Below the pieces are notes generated by a model. It did not search any database and was not told the DNA's origin. It worked only from the letters and a program-made list of their open reading frames with translations. 64,000 bases of DNA from DTU015 sp012837895 (GTDB lineage: Bacteria > Bacillota > Sulfobacillia > Fermentithermobacillales > Fermentithermobacillaceae): NCBI GenBank assembly GCA_050952085.1, contig JBMNKH010000004.1:248001-312000 (forward strand). Reading direction: 5' to 3'. Positions 39,384 through 47,850 of the stretch are shown one piece after another. Each line of letters opens with the position of its first letter. The first letter of the stretch is position 1. Made by a program: the position numbers and the translations under genes.

Positions 39384-40307
39384 GTGCACACGAAAAGGAC
39401 GTTGTTTAGATTCACAACCATACTCATTGCTATGATATTGGCGCTGTCCGTAAGTATATCCATAGCCCACCCCGGTGTTGAAAACGAGGATTTGGATGAG
39501 CCTGAGCAACCGGAGCTAATAGGAAACGAGAGGGCGTCTGTTGATATTTCACACATTTCCAAGGGGCTTGTCAGAATCGTGTACAACGAGCCCGAGACTC
39601 CCAAGAAACTCAAGGTCATCATCGAAAAGGATGGCGAACGTTACATATATGATCTCAACTCAAAAGGCGAGTTCGAACCCTACCCCCTTCAGATGGGAAA
39701 CGGGACATACTCAGTAAAGGTGCTTGCACACATCGTAGATAACAGGTATGCCACCATCCTCGGTACGTCCATTCAAGTTGAACTTGAAGATGAAAAGGCG
39801 CCGTTCCTCACGGCTCACCAGTTGATTATGTTCCGCGAGGACTCCCAGGCAGCCAAGTTAGCTAAGGAACTCACCGTAGACACTGAAACTGAGACTGAGA
39901 AAATCGAAGTAATATGCAGGTACATCATTGACAATATCAGGTATGACTACGCCAAGGCAAGAACGGTACAACCAGGCTATCTTCCTGACCCTGACAAGAT
40001 ACTTGAGGACGGGAAGGGTATCTGTTTTGACTACGCCTCGCTGTTGGCGGCAATGCTAAGGTCGTTGGGCATTCCCACCAAACTTGTCACAGGTTATGTT
40101 GCACCTGACTACCTGTATCATGCCTGGAATGAAGTTTACGTTGAAGGCACCGGCTGGCTCCGGATTAGCAAGTTCTATTCTATCTACAAAGAAGGCCATG
40201 GATGGATACACATGGATCCCACTTTTGCCGCAGGCATGAAGGGTTCATCGTACTGCTCTGAATTCATAAACAACAGCAAGAATTACAGGAAAAGACTTGA
40301 GTATTAA
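39384..40307 (+). CDS. Exported transglutaminase-like protein
   Basis: A 307-residue protein with a signal sequence (about residues 8-28, ending near SIAHPG), a beta-rich N-terminal part and a transglutaminase-like cysteine-peptidase fold. The triad lies in EDGKGICFDYASLLAAMLRS (Cys), LYHAWNEVYVEG (His) and WIHMDPTF (Asp). Such domains cut or crosslink peptides or bind cell-wall material. The GTG start has AAGGAGG 8 bases upstream. It is the first gene of a plus-strand run ending in pilT, so a role at the cell surface with the pilus-like proteins is plausible. Confidence 0.85.
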   Translation: MHTKRTLFRFTTILIAMILALSVSISIAHPGVENEDLDEPEQPELIGNERASVDISHISKGLVRIVYNEPETPKKLKVIIEKDGERYIYDLNSKGEFEPYPLQMGNGTYSVKVLAHIVDNRYATILGTSIQVELEDEKAPFLTAHQLIMFREDSQAAKLAKELTVDTETETEKIEVICRYIIDNIRYDYAKARTVQPGYLPDPDKILEDGKGICFDYASLLAAMLRSLGIPTKLVTGYVAPDYLYHAWNEVYVEGTGWLRISKFYSIYKEGHGWIHMDPTFAAGMKGSSYCSEFINNSKNYRKRLEY

Positions 40308-40349
40308 GCGGAGACATACTTACTAAGCACAGGAGCCAGGGACGCTGGC

Positions 40350-41429
40350 ATGATTGAACTAAGAAGTGTTTTGGGAAAGATGGCCGGGCATACGCGCCGC
40401 AAATATGCGCCGCCAGAGCGGTTGGCGTGGTTCTGCTACCGGTTCGCCGTTGCATTCAAAGCCGGCATACCGGTGGCAGACGCTGTCCATTTGGTTGCCG
40501 GAGATGACGAGTATTTTGGCAAACATCTTGTCCGTATCGGCGACGATATCCATGCCGGCATCCCGTTACACCAGGCGCTTTCAAACCAAGGCCTGTTTCC
40601 GCCGTATCTTGTGAGCATGATAAAGGTAGGCGAAACCACAGGCGCCTTAGATAAGGTAATGGAATCCCTGGCCGTTTACTACGAGCAAAAACACAGCCTG
40701 AGGCACGAGATCAAAGATGCGCTTACGTATCCCCTGATACTCATTTCCATGGTTGCCGCAGTAGTGTTGGTGCTTACATCGAAAATCTTACCGGTATTCG
40801 ATGACATCCTGGCTGCCTCAGGGGCAGATATGCCGGTCATTGCACGAGGGCTCATGAATCTCGGGATGTTCATATCAAGTAACATAGCGTGGCTTGCAGC
40901 AACCCCGCTTGTCCTCGGGCTCATATTCTGGGTCTGGAAATCCACACCTGAAGGCAAGGAGACGTTTGCCCGGTTTCAAGCTGAAACAAAAATCCTAAAC
41001 GGGATATTCCCGAAAATATACGCAGCGCGGGTAAGCTCGGTAATGTGGTATGCCCTTGAAAGCGGCCTGGACGTTGGAAAAGCTCTTGAGATGGCCGCTC
41101 AGGTAGCAGGCAACGGGTATGTGGCAAAACAACTTGCCTGGTGCAGGCAGAAGATTGAAAAGGGAAACGATCTTGCTGAATGCTTCAATTCGGTAAACAT
41201 ATTCCCAAGCTCGTTTGTGAACATGGTCCGTGTTGGACACAAGACAGGGGAACTACCGTCAATGGCCCGGAAGATGGCTGCTATATACCAGGACGAGGTA
41301 CACAGGACACTTCACGGCGCAGTATCCCGCATTGAGCCTGTCCTGGTGTCAGCCTTGTCGGTTGTAATCGGGGTTGTACTGATTGCGGTAGTGCTGCCCC
41401 TGATAAGCATAATGTCTTCCATGGGGTAA
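40350..41429 (+). CDS. Type IV pilus/type II secretion inner-membrane platform protein (PilC/GspF)
   Basis: A 359-residue protein with two GspF repeats. The first repeat opens WFCYRFAVAFKAGIPVADAV and the second RVSSVMWYALESGLDVGKAL. Membrane segments lie near residues 130-155, 170-195 and 330-355, the standard topology. PilC/GspF anchors the assembly ATPase and pseudopilins. The start is the first ATG. One 10 codons later is equally possible. It lies 42 bases after the transglutaminase-like gene. No PilB/GspE precedes it, unlike most pilus operons. Confidence 0.92.
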   Translation: MIELRSVLGKMAGHTRRKYAPPERLAWFCYRFAVAFKAGIPVADAVHLVAGDDEYFGKHLVRIGDDIHAGIPLHQALSNQGLFPPYLVSMIKVGETTGALDKVMESLAVYYEQKHSLRHEIKDALTYPLILISMVAAVVLVLTSKILPVFDDILAASGADMPVIARGLMNLGMFISSNIAWLAATPLVLGLIFWVWKSTPEGKETFARFQAETKILNGIFPKIYAARVSSVMWYALESGLDVGKALEMAAQVAGNGYVAKQLAWCRQKIEKGNDLAECFNSVNIFPSSFVNMVRVGHKTGELPSMARKMAAIYQDEVHRTLHGAVSRIEPVLVSALSVVIGVVLIAVVLPLISIMSSMG

Positions 41430-41443
41430 GGAGGTAGCGGTAC

Positions 41444-41767
41444 ATGAAAACACCGGCAGGGTACAGAGTTAATGCACAAGTCATATTAGGAAGCCTCACA
41501 TTGATATACTTTGCCGCGTCCTGCCTGGGTGTAAGCAGCTACCGGGGGAAACTGGAACGTTCAGAAACCGAAGCAATCAAACGCTCCATTGAGAAGGCAG
41601 CTATCCAGTGCTATGCCCTGGAAGGACATTATCCTCCCAACCTCCGGTACCTGGAGGAAAACTACGGGGTCAGGATCGATGAAGCAAAATACCACTACGA
41701 GTATTCTGTGTTTGCATCGAACATAAGGCCGTATGTGAATGTAATAAAGAAGGTTGGCACGAAGTGA
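41444..41767 (+). CDS. Small pilin-like membrane protein
   Basis: A 107-residue protein with one N-terminal membrane helix (about residues 11-31) and a periplasmic part, AAIQCYALEGHYPPNLRYLE, which resembles the conserved stretch after the helix of minor pseudopilins. A classical prepilin peptidase site (G followed by F at the helix start) is not evident. AAGGAGG precedes the ATG. Its stop overlaps the next GTG start by 4 bases. I judge it a pseudopilin-like component by context. Confidence 0.65.
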   Translation: MKTPAGYRVNAQVILGSLTLIYFAASCLGVSSYRGKLERSETEAIKRSIEKAAIQCYALEGHYPPNLRYLEENYGVRIDEAKYHYEYSVFASNIRPYVNVIKKVGTK

Positions 41768-42291
41768 CGAACACAAGCATCTCTATTAATAAAGGTTCAT
41801 CTGTCAAGCTAGCATCTGTCATGCTGCTACTCATGCTGTTTAGTATAACTTGCCTGACGCTTGCCCTGGCTGCAGCCAGGTCATTCAAAGACGTAGACCT
41901 TGATAAACGCCGGATCTCAGAACTCATGGTGGCGCTTTCCTACCTTAACATGAAGATAAGGCAAAACGATTGCGTGAATTCAATGCACATCCGGCCCAGC
42001 CCTTCAGGGGAAGGTCAAGCTCTTGTAATCACAGAGACTCTTGACTCTGCAGCTTATGAAACCTGGATCTACTTTGAAGACGACGGACTACGGGAAGCAT
42101 TCGTATTAGAGGGAGACGAAGTCACACAAAACACCTCTTTCCTAATCGCTGAAATCGGTGGCTTTGATGTGCGCATTGAACAGCCAGGCGGTAAATCCCC
42201 CAAGATAAGAATCGATATTTGGCGTGATAGCGGGAAAACTCCAAGGGAGCTCAGCTTGACCTTGGCCTTAAGGGCAGCATACGGAATGTAA
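41764..42291 (+). CDS. Membrane protein resembling DUF4860
   Basis: A 175-residue protein with an N-terminal membrane helix (about residues 16-38) and a beta-rich exterior domain, the pattern of DUF4860 proteins found in clostridial pilus loci. It starts with GTG overlapping the previous stop (GTGA). No catalytic motif is visible. By position it is probably a minor structural component of the pilus-like apparatus. Confidence 0.6.
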   Translation: MTNTSISINKGSSVKLASVMLLLMLFSITCLTLALAAARSFKDVDLDKRRISELMVALSYLNMKIRQNDCVNSMHIRPSPSGEGQALVITETLDSAAYETWIYFEDDGLREAFVLEGDEVTQNTSFLIAEIGGFDVRIEQPGGKSPKIRIDIWRDSGKTPRELSLTLALRAAYGM

Positions 42292-42329
42292 GTTCATGCA
42301 AGCAAACCGGGGGATAAGGAGGCGCGGCC

Positions 42330-42899
42330 ATGCCTAGCACAAACGTGGGGAGAAGAAGTACGTTTGCTCTGGCTGAAATGATCTTGTCCGTTGCCGTCCT
42401 GGTGATCCTGGCAGGATTCAGCGTCCTGATGTTCATTTCTGCCAAGAATAACAACGCCAAATCCTACGATATGTACAAAGCCATGTCCCACGCGATTAAT
42501 GTTGTTGAAACCATCAAGGCCCTGCCCCACCCTGGATTACTGTCAGAACAAGATTTTGATCCCAAGGGAGCGGTCCTCTCCCGCAATGGCGACGCTGCCG
42601 CGGTCTGTATTTACTTCGACGAAACATGGGCTGTCATACCGCCTGACAGCTCCCAGGCACAGCCTTGCTACTCAGTTCAAGTTGAACTAGCACCCAGGGG
42701 TACAGCCGCCACAGGCACAGATACAGGCACAAATTCAGGCTCATACAAGAAGGATGGCTCCTGTACCTACACCATCAGCGTACGGGTATTGCGCCTGATC
42801 CCCTATACACTTGAGAAGCACGGGCAAGAAGAGATCGTTTTCATTGAAACTCTCAAGTGTTACACCCCGTATGCCCGCACGGAAGGAGCAATCAGGTGA
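42330..42899 (+). CDS. Minor pseudopilin-like protein
   Basis: A 189-residue protein. The N-terminus FALAEMILSVAVLVILAGFS mimics the prepilin hydrophobic helix, including the Glu five residues into the mature part (E16) that is needed for assembly. The Gly before the cleavage site is not conserved, with Ser-Thr in its place. A Thr/Gly-rich low-complexity stretch lies at about residues 127-141. GGAGG is 7 bases before the ATG. Confidence 0.7.
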   Translation: MPSTNVGRRSTFALAEMILSVAVLVILAGFSVLMFISAKNNNAKSYDMYKAMSHAINVVETIKALPHPGLLSEQDFDPKGAVLSRNGDAAAVCIYFDETWAVIPPDSSQAQPCYSVQVELAPRGTAATGTDTGTNSGSYKKDGSCTYTISVRVLRLIPYTLEKHGQEEIVFIETLKCYTPYARTEGAIR

Positions 42900-43447
42900 G
42901 CATCAGGCGTTTGGGCAGGTTCGAAGGCGGTGGCTCATCAATCCTCGTCATCTTCCTGATGCTGCTTCTGGTAACCCTTGGATCTCTTTCAGTGGCATCA
43001 TCCCATGCAAACCTAAAATTGGCCCGGAAAGGAGTATCATGGGTAAACAGCTACTACGCCCTTGAAGCAGGAGGCGAGGTGCTTCTTGACATCATTTCAC
43101 AAATCCTGGCTCAGGCGGGCGGCCTTGGACGCGGTAAAGAAGACACTTTGGCCAGGATGCTTGCAGATTGCCTTGACGAATACGCAGGGGAAGCAAGAAA
43201 CAAGCTCCCGTACGACACGATCATCGGCGAAGTCAGGGTAGAGCCAGACGGCCCCGGCAGCATAACGGTGACAACCCGGCTATCCAGACAACATGGATCC
43301 ACCGGCCAGCACTTGCTTGTTGAAATCCAAGTGGTTGCAGGATCCGGTGAACCGGATGCGTGGGGTTTCCGAATACTGCAGTGGAAGCAGTACCAAGAAC
43401 CGTTTGAATACGAATCAGCAATCGAGTTATGGAATCAGCCAGAGTAG
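42896..43447 (+). CDS. PilX-like minor pilin
   Basis: A 183-residue protein read from GTG at 42896, which overlaps the previous stop (GTGA) with AAGGAG 7 bases upstream. GGGSSILVIFLMLLLVTLGS followed by NSYYALEAGGEVLLDII is the usual PilX/GspK-type N-terminal helix with the YALEAG turn. Proteins of this type sit at the pilus tip or prime assembly. The last codons overlap an alternative upstream start of pilT. Confidence 0.7.
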   Translation: MSIRRLGRFEGGGSSILVIFLMLLLVTLGSLSVASSHANLKLARKGVSWVNSYYALEAGGEVLLDIISQILAQAGGLGRGKEDTLARMLADCLDEYAGEARNKLPYDTIIGEVRVEPDGPGSITVTTRLSRQHGSTGQHLLVEIQVVAGSGEPDAWGFRILQWKQYQEPFEYESAIELWNQPE

Positions 43448-43485
43448 GCACACGCTGGCTATCAAGGCTAAGGACGGGGGATCAC

Positions 43486-44541
43486 ATGACTGCCATCCAT
43501 GAACTTCTTGCGACAGCTGTAAAGCTAAAAGCTTCTGATATTCACATCACTGTGGGGCTCCCTCCGGTGATCAAAACCGGGGCGGAGTTCAAGAAACTCG
43601 GCGATAAATCCTTGACGCCCAGCGCTGCAGAAAAACTTATTCGGGATTTGTTCCCCAAGGAAACCCTGTACCACGAGTTCCAAGCTGAGGGGGATAAAGA
43701 TTTTTCATTGTCTGTGCCAGGACTTAGCAGGTTCAGGGTGAACGCGTTTAAGCAGCGGGGCTCAGTTGCAGCAGTCGTGCGGGTAATACCTTTCCAACTT
43801 CCAAATCCTGAGGAGCTGGGGATTCCCAAGGCAGTCCGGAACCTAAGCACCCTCACAAACGGACTGGTGCTTGTCACAGGGCCGGCGGCTAGCGGCAAAT
43901 CAACTACCCTTGCCGCCATTATCGACCTGATAAACGAAACCCGGGAATGCCATATATTAACCCTGGAAGATCCCATTGAATACCTCCACACCCACAAGAA
44001 AAGCATTGTGAACCAAAGGGAAATAGGCATAGACGCCCAATGCTATGCAAGAGCCCTTAGAGCAGCCATGAGAGAGTCACCAGATGTAATACTCTTAGGT
44101 GAAATGCGAGACCTGGAAACCACGTCAATCGCTTTGACCGCAGCAGAAACCGGGCAACTGGTGTTTTCAACTTTGCACACCATAGGAGCGCCCAAGACGA
44201 TAGACAGGATAATAGACGTGTTCCCTCCGAACCAGCAGCACCAAATCAGGATCCAGCTTTCTACGGTTCTGCAAGCCGTGGTGTCTCAACAACTCATACC
44301 ATCTACCCGGGGAGACCGCGTCCCGGCGTTTGAGATCTTGCGTGTTAATGACGCCGTAAGAAACCTGATAAGAGAAAACAAGACCCCGCTGATAAGCTCG
44401 GTCATTCAAACAAGCAGGCCTGACGGTATGACTACCATGGATAACAGTATCCTGAACCTGTTTAGGAACGGACTAATCACAAGAGAAAACGCCTTACTGT
44501 ATTCGGTTGACAAGAAAGCCCTAGCCAGGCAAATTGCTTGA
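43486..44541 (+). CDS. pilT: PilT-type retraction ATPase
   Basis: A 351-residue hexameric secretion ATPase of the PilT class. The N-terminal PAS-like domain opens with AVKLKASDIHITVGLPPVIK. Walker A is GPAASGKSTT (about residue 131, where most PilTs have GPTGSGKST), the Asp box is ILTLEDPIEYLH, Walker B is VILLGEMRD and the His box FSTLHT. The C-terminus lacks the PilB cysteine motif. The ATG at 43486 follows GGGGG. It is the only assembly or retraction ATPase in this operon. Confidence 0.93.
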   Translation: MTAIHELLATAVKLKASDIHITVGLPPVIKTGAEFKKLGDKSLTPSAAEKLIRDLFPKETLYHEFQAEGDKDFSLSVPGLSRFRVNAFKQRGSVAAVVRVIPFQLPNPEELGIPKAVRNLSTLTNGLVLVTGPAASGKSTTLAAIIDLINETRECHILTLEDPIEYLHTHKKSIVNQREIGIDAQCYARALRAAMRESPDVILLGEMRDLETTSIALTAAETGQLVFSTLHTIGAPKTIDRIIDVFPPNQQHQIRIQLSTVLQAVVSQQLIPSTRGDRVPAFEILRVNDAVRNLIRENKTPLISSVIQTSRPDGMTTMDNSILNLFRNGLITRENALLYSVDKKALARQIA

Positions 44542-44556
44542 AGCAGAAACAAGAAC

Positions 44557-44590
44557 CCGCCCCATCCTGGGACGGGCGTTGTCTCTGGAA
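44557..44590. terminator. Bidirectional hairpin between pilT and bactofilin
   Basis: An 8-bp stem CCGCCCCA/TGGGACGG with one mismatch (44557-44564 and 44568-44575) lies in the 93-base convergent gap. The minus strand after the stem reads GTTCTTGTTTC, and the plus strand GCGTTGTCTC, so termination is more likely for the bactofilin side. Confidence 0.5.
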
Positions 44591-44634
44591 CCATCCGTAT
44601 GCCCGGCTTTACGCCCGGATTAGCGCGTGTACCT

Positions 44635-45168
44635 TTAGAACACTGTCTGGAAGCAGGGCTTCTTCCCTGGAACTTGCTTACCCTGAGGCTCCTTGTCCGA
44701 AGCTGCTTCCTCGCGAACTTGCTTTTCGGCTACTGTGTCCCTTTCTTCTTCTGCCATTGTGGGGCCTTGGCCTTCGCTAACCGTTGAAGCTGGGCTACCG
44801 GGATGCGTAGCTGCTTCGGTTTCAACCGGCTTTTCCGGAGCGTCAGGCACAATCCTTTGAAACACAGAACCTTCTTCCATAATAATGCTCTTGTATTTGG
44901 CATCTCCAACCAGCGTTCCGCCTGCGGCTAGTTTGAGAACCATCGTCTCAACATTGCCCTGAACCTCTCCGTGTATTTCAACAGCATCTGCTTTGATGTT
45001 GCTGATACAAGATCCGGATGGCCCGACAATCACCTTCCCACTGACAGTAATGTCTCCTTCTACCCGGCCCAGGATCTCCAGGGTACCTGAATATGCAAGA
45101 TGGCCAACGAAATCACTGGACATAGCAAGCACCGATGTTTGCTTCCTGCTCGTAGTGCGACCGAACAT
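44635..45168 (-). CDS. Bactofilin
   Basis: A 177-residue protein with a central bactofilin beta-helix (about residues 18-105: HLAYSGTLEILGRVEGDITV, then CISNIKADAVEIHGEVQGNV) and an acidic, low-complexity tail of about 70 residues. Bactofilins polymerise without nucleotides into scaffolds that position cell-wall enzymes, pili or chromosome factors. The ATG at 45168 is preferred to a TTG 15 bases upstream, which has poor spacing. It is convergent with pilT and follows the actin-like gene on the same strand. Confidence 0.9.
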   Translation of the reverse strand: MFGRTTSRKQTSVLAMSSDFVGHLAYSGTLEILGRVEGDITVSGKVIVGPSGSCISNIKADAVEIHGEVQGNVETMVLKLAAGGTLVGDAKYKSIIMEEGSVFQRIVPDAPEKPVETEAATHPGSPASTVSEGQGPTMAEEERDTVAEKQVREEAASDKEPQGKQVPGKKPCFQTVF

Positions 45169-45257
45169 TATGCCGACCCCCAAAATCTCCGCTCAGCTTC
45201 TCTCTATCTCTCTATTTCTCTATCTTTCTAGATATCTACATTTACTTGTTAAGAACT

Positions 45258-46271
45258 TCACTCGGATGAGGTCTCTAGGTTCACCCTCCAAAGGCGGTTA
45301 GCCCAATTTAGGAACCCAATGCTGTTAGCTGTAACAGGATCCGAGACCAGTTCACCCTGGGGCAAATGCGGCAACAGGTGCTTCCCAAGAGCAGCTCCGC
45401 CACCGCCGCTTATCAGGATCTTGTCAAACTCGGGAATCCGCCATGCAGACACAAGTTCTACCAGTAGTTTGGTTGCAAGGGCTTCATAGCTCTGGTCTCT
45501 CAATTGCGTTATGTCTACAGGCTTTCCTGCAACACTAACCGTTCCTTTAATAAAGGCCTCATCCAGTGCGTAAGTCTCTCTTTCCAAACCGTGCTCCACC
45601 AAGAGTTTGTCAGAAAGGTCGCTGTAAGCTGCAGAAAGGCCTACCGCCAAAGTCCGGGTCTGTTCAGGGATATACTCGCCGTCTTCAATAGCAGCAAAGT
45701 CAGTAGTCTTAAACCCTATGTCTACAATTCCAACCTTGCCGAACAGGGGAGTCTTGACCTGTCCCCATGAATCCAGGGTCTCAGACCAGAATGTCCCCAA
45801 AGGCTGCGGGACCACGTCGATTCTATTAATGGTGATATCGATATCCTGAATCCGGCGGTCCCTCACTACCGTTATCCTGTGGTGGCTTCCCAGCTGGGAA
45901 ATCAATTGATCCCGGAGATGCATTCTGCCCGGAGGCAAACCCGTAACTACATCGAACCTATTAGTAGGTTCGTTACAGAAAAGACTCAGGGCTGAAAGGA
46001 CCAGCACCCTGAGGTCTTCTCCCTCCGTCCTAGTGTCAGACAAGCCCCGGTAAGCCAGGCTGGAACGGCGAATCGCCAGTTTCCCTACAAAGTACACCTT
46101 GCCGTCGATCCCTATCCGAAGGTCGGCAACCCGCTGTGATTTGTGGTACCCTGTGACTAAAGATGGCGTCAGGTCCCCTTCGCCTACTACGCTTGGAAAG
46201 GCATAACCGCTGTCGCCGTCAGTTACTTTGACAAACCCGTAACCAACATCAAGCCCTATGTAGCGCTCCAC
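45258..46271 (-). CDS. Actin-like ATPase (ParM/Alp family)
   Basis: A 337-residue protein of the actin/Hsp70 fold. Phosphate 1 is YIGLDVGYGFVKVTDGD (N-terminus), phosphate 2 VGIVDIGFKTTDFAAIEDG (about residues 180-198) and the adenosine motif ILISGGGGAALGKHLLPHL (about 285-303). It is closer to plasmid-type ParM/StbA and archaeal Ta0583-like proteins than to MreB or FtsA. PilM is less likely. The GTG start has AAGGAGG 11 bases upstream. Beside a bactofilin and a pilus-like operon, a scaffolding or positioning role is possible. Confidence 0.82.
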   Translation of the reverse strand: MERYIGLDVGYGFVKVTDGDSGYAFPSVVGEGDLTPSLVTGYHKSQRVADLRIGIDGKVYFVGKLAIRRSSLAYRGLSDTRTEGEDLRVLVLSALSLFCNEPTNRFDVVTGLPPGRMHLRDQLISQLGSHHRITVVRDRRIQDIDITINRIDVVPQPLGTFWSETLDSWGQVKTPLFGKVGIVDIGFKTTDFAAIEDGEYIPEQTRTLAVGLSAAYSDLSDKLLVEHGLERETYALDEAFIKGTVSVAGKPVDITQLRDQSYEALATKLLVELVSAWRIPEFDKILISGGGGAALGKHLLPHLPQGELVSDPVTANSIGFLNWANRLWRVNLETSSE

Positions 46272-46706
46272 TCTCCAATACGCCTCCTTCCGTTATAAAA
46301 AGGATATCTACTCTTGAAACACCCTGTCTAGTGAATCAAGCCAACATTTCCGCACAGACCTGGTCCCTCACTGTCCCTTCGTACTCTCACCGCCCTGTTG
46401 CCTGCTAAAGCTATAACATGCCGCAGCTAGCAACTCCTCCCACCGGGCTGTTGGAAATATTATCATTGCATCTTTCCGAATGAAATTCTTTGCAAAGCCC
46501 TGCAATACCTTCTTTTTGTTAACTCATTTTGACAAAGTTCCTTTTTTTCCGACATCGCTTCTTGTGCCGAAATAAAAACTGCTCTGCATACGTATTACAG
46601 CTCATGACACGGCACCGGTGAATATCATGTGTGAGCAGGATATATATGAGGGTAATATCCATCCGGGGAAAAACAAAAAATCCGCTTCACGCGGGTAACA
46701 TTCTTA
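46272..46706 (-). promoter_or_regulatory. Leader and promoter region of the actin-like gene; tRNA terminator
   Basis: 435 bases without a gene. On the minus strand TAATAT (46462-46457), with an upstream TGA extension, is a possible -10 element about 185 bases before the actin-like gene. The leader could fold through GTTGC...GCAAC and GCCC...GGGC pairings (about 46390-46450). At the right end CCGC-GTGAA-GCGG followed by TTTTTTG (46694-46671, minus strand) looks like the terminator of the tRNA pair. Nothing else is recognised. Confidence 0.4.
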
Positions 46707-46782
46707 TGGCAGCCCCAACGGGACTCGAACCCGTGTCTCCGCCGTGAGAGGGCGGTGTCCTAGGCCGCTAGACGATGGGGCC
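46707..46782 (-). tRNA. tRNA-Glu (anticodon CTC)
   Basis: A 76-base cloverleaf with encoded CCA. The acceptor is GGCCCCA, the anticodon stem CCGCC/GGCGG has loop CTCTCAC (anticodon CTC), and the T arm is CGGGTTCGAGTCCCG. It is transcribed after tRNA-Gln, with an 11-base gap. Confidence 0.96.
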
Positions 46783-46793
46783 ACGATTCTCTC

Positions 46794-46867
46794 TGGCTGG
46801 GGGAGGAGGATTCGAACCTCCGCAGACAGATCCAGAGTCTGTTGGCCTACCACTAGCCGATCCCCCA
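46794..46867 (-). tRNA. tRNA-Gln (anticodon CTG)
   Basis: A 74-base cloverleaf with encoded CCA. The first pair is U1-A72, typical of tRNA-Gln, with acceptor TGGGGGA. The anticodon loop CTCTGGA reads CTG and the T arm is GGAGGTTCGAATCCTCC. It probably forms one transcript with tRNA-Glu. Confidence 0.95.
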
Positions 46868-47180
46868 CTACCATACAGCAGGTACGATTATACCATTAAC
46901 CACACGGCGGTACAATATGCTGTCCACAAATTGCTATCGCCAGTGATGCCGGCACCATGATAGGAGGGCATGCCGGGTTATATTTTATCATAACTTATGG
47001 ATGACCGGGCCTCGTAGGTCTCATCTAGCTTGGCGCTGGTAGAAGCCAAGCTATACAATAAGGGAAACAAGAGGCCGGTGAAAGCCTGGTGAAAGGCTAA
47101 TACCACGAAATGCTACGGCATGGTTTACAAGGGAGGTCTGCAACGCCTTCAGACAAGTTAAAGAAGCCTATCTGCGGCAG
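46868..47180 (+). other. Non-coding stretch with strong RNA-like pairing
   Basis: 313 bases between tRNA-Gln and the next gene. From about 47020 the plus strand could fold into a closed multi-branch structure: CGTAG (near 47021) with CTACG (near 47113), an 8-bp hairpin AGCTTGGC/GCCAAGCT (near 47038-47063), and AGCC/GGCT closing a GGTGAAA-type loop. Part of it (GGCTAATACC...GCTACGGCATGG) resembles helix 8-9 of 16S rRNA. Whether this is a leader RNA, a relic of rRNA or chance is unclear. Confidence 0.35.
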
Positions 47181-47720
47181 ATGTACAAGACGAATACAGA
47201 CACCGACGAGTTCATCATAGAAATATCAGTCGACAGCTACAACGAGATTTTCAACGGCTGGGACCCTTCCCCGGTAAAGAGACGGGACTTGGACCCAGAG
47301 GTCTTGGAGTTTATCGAAAGCAGCGCTGCCGACATACCCGTGCGGTACCCTGTAGAACTGCATTTCTACATGCCCGCAGAGCAGCGGGATGAAGAGAAAG
47401 AGCACCTGTCGGCGGAAGGTATCAGGAACAACTTTTCCTACACTATTGCGTTGATAAGGAGATCCCTGGCAGACATCAGGAGAAAGACGATGACTTACGC
47501 TGTGGCGGCGTTTGCTTTCCTGACCTTGCGTTACATGTCAAGGCCGGCTGCGCCAACAAATCTCCTGACCACAATTCTTATAGAAGGGTTATCGATTGGA
47601 GGTTGGGTGTTCCTCTGGGAAGCTTTCTCTTTGTTTTTCTTCTCAGGCCAGGAAACAAACAACCAGCTTAAGCGGCACCTCAGGCTATTAGAGGCAAAGA
47701 TCATCTTCAAGTACCTGTAG
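47181..47720 (+). CDS. Hypothetical two-helix membrane protein
   Basis: A 179-residue protein I do not recognise. The N-terminal half is hydrophilic and acidic (NTDTDEFIIEISVDSYNEIF). A hydrophobic hairpin follows (about residues 103-125 and 130-152), then a basic C-terminus rich in Lys/Arg/Leu. The frame is open, with normal codon use. There is no convincing Shine-Dalgarno before the ATG, so the start could be further downstream. It stands alone on the plus strand. Confidence 0.55.
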   Translation: MYKTNTDTDEFIIEISVDSYNEIFNGWDPSPVKRRDLDPEVLEFIESSAADIPVRYPVELHFYMPAEQRDEEKEHLSAEGIRNNFSYTIALIRRSLADIRRKTMTYAVAAFAFLTLRYMSRPAAPTNLLTTILIEGLSIGGWVFLWEAFSLFFFSGQETNNQLKRHLRLLEAKIIFKYL

Positions 47721-47850
47721 CCGCGAGTATACCCGGCCACGCCCGGACACCGGAAGACGCCACAAGTATGGTCATACAGCGTGCATAGCTAGTCGTCGAC
47801 CTCATTCCTGGTCACCCAGTGTGCAACGGATAGCCAGTCGCTGCCTGGTT

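Noticed and set aside
46775..46960. Open frame containing GGGGFEPPQTDPESV
   Set aside because: Antisense translation of tRNA-Gln and part of tRNA-Glu, not a protein.
47020..47118. Known riboswitch, hammerhead ribozyme or group II intron part
   Set aside because: The folded segment lacks the conserved cores of cobalamin, c-di-GMP, SAM and fluoride riboswitches, the CTGANGA hammerhead core and intron domain V.
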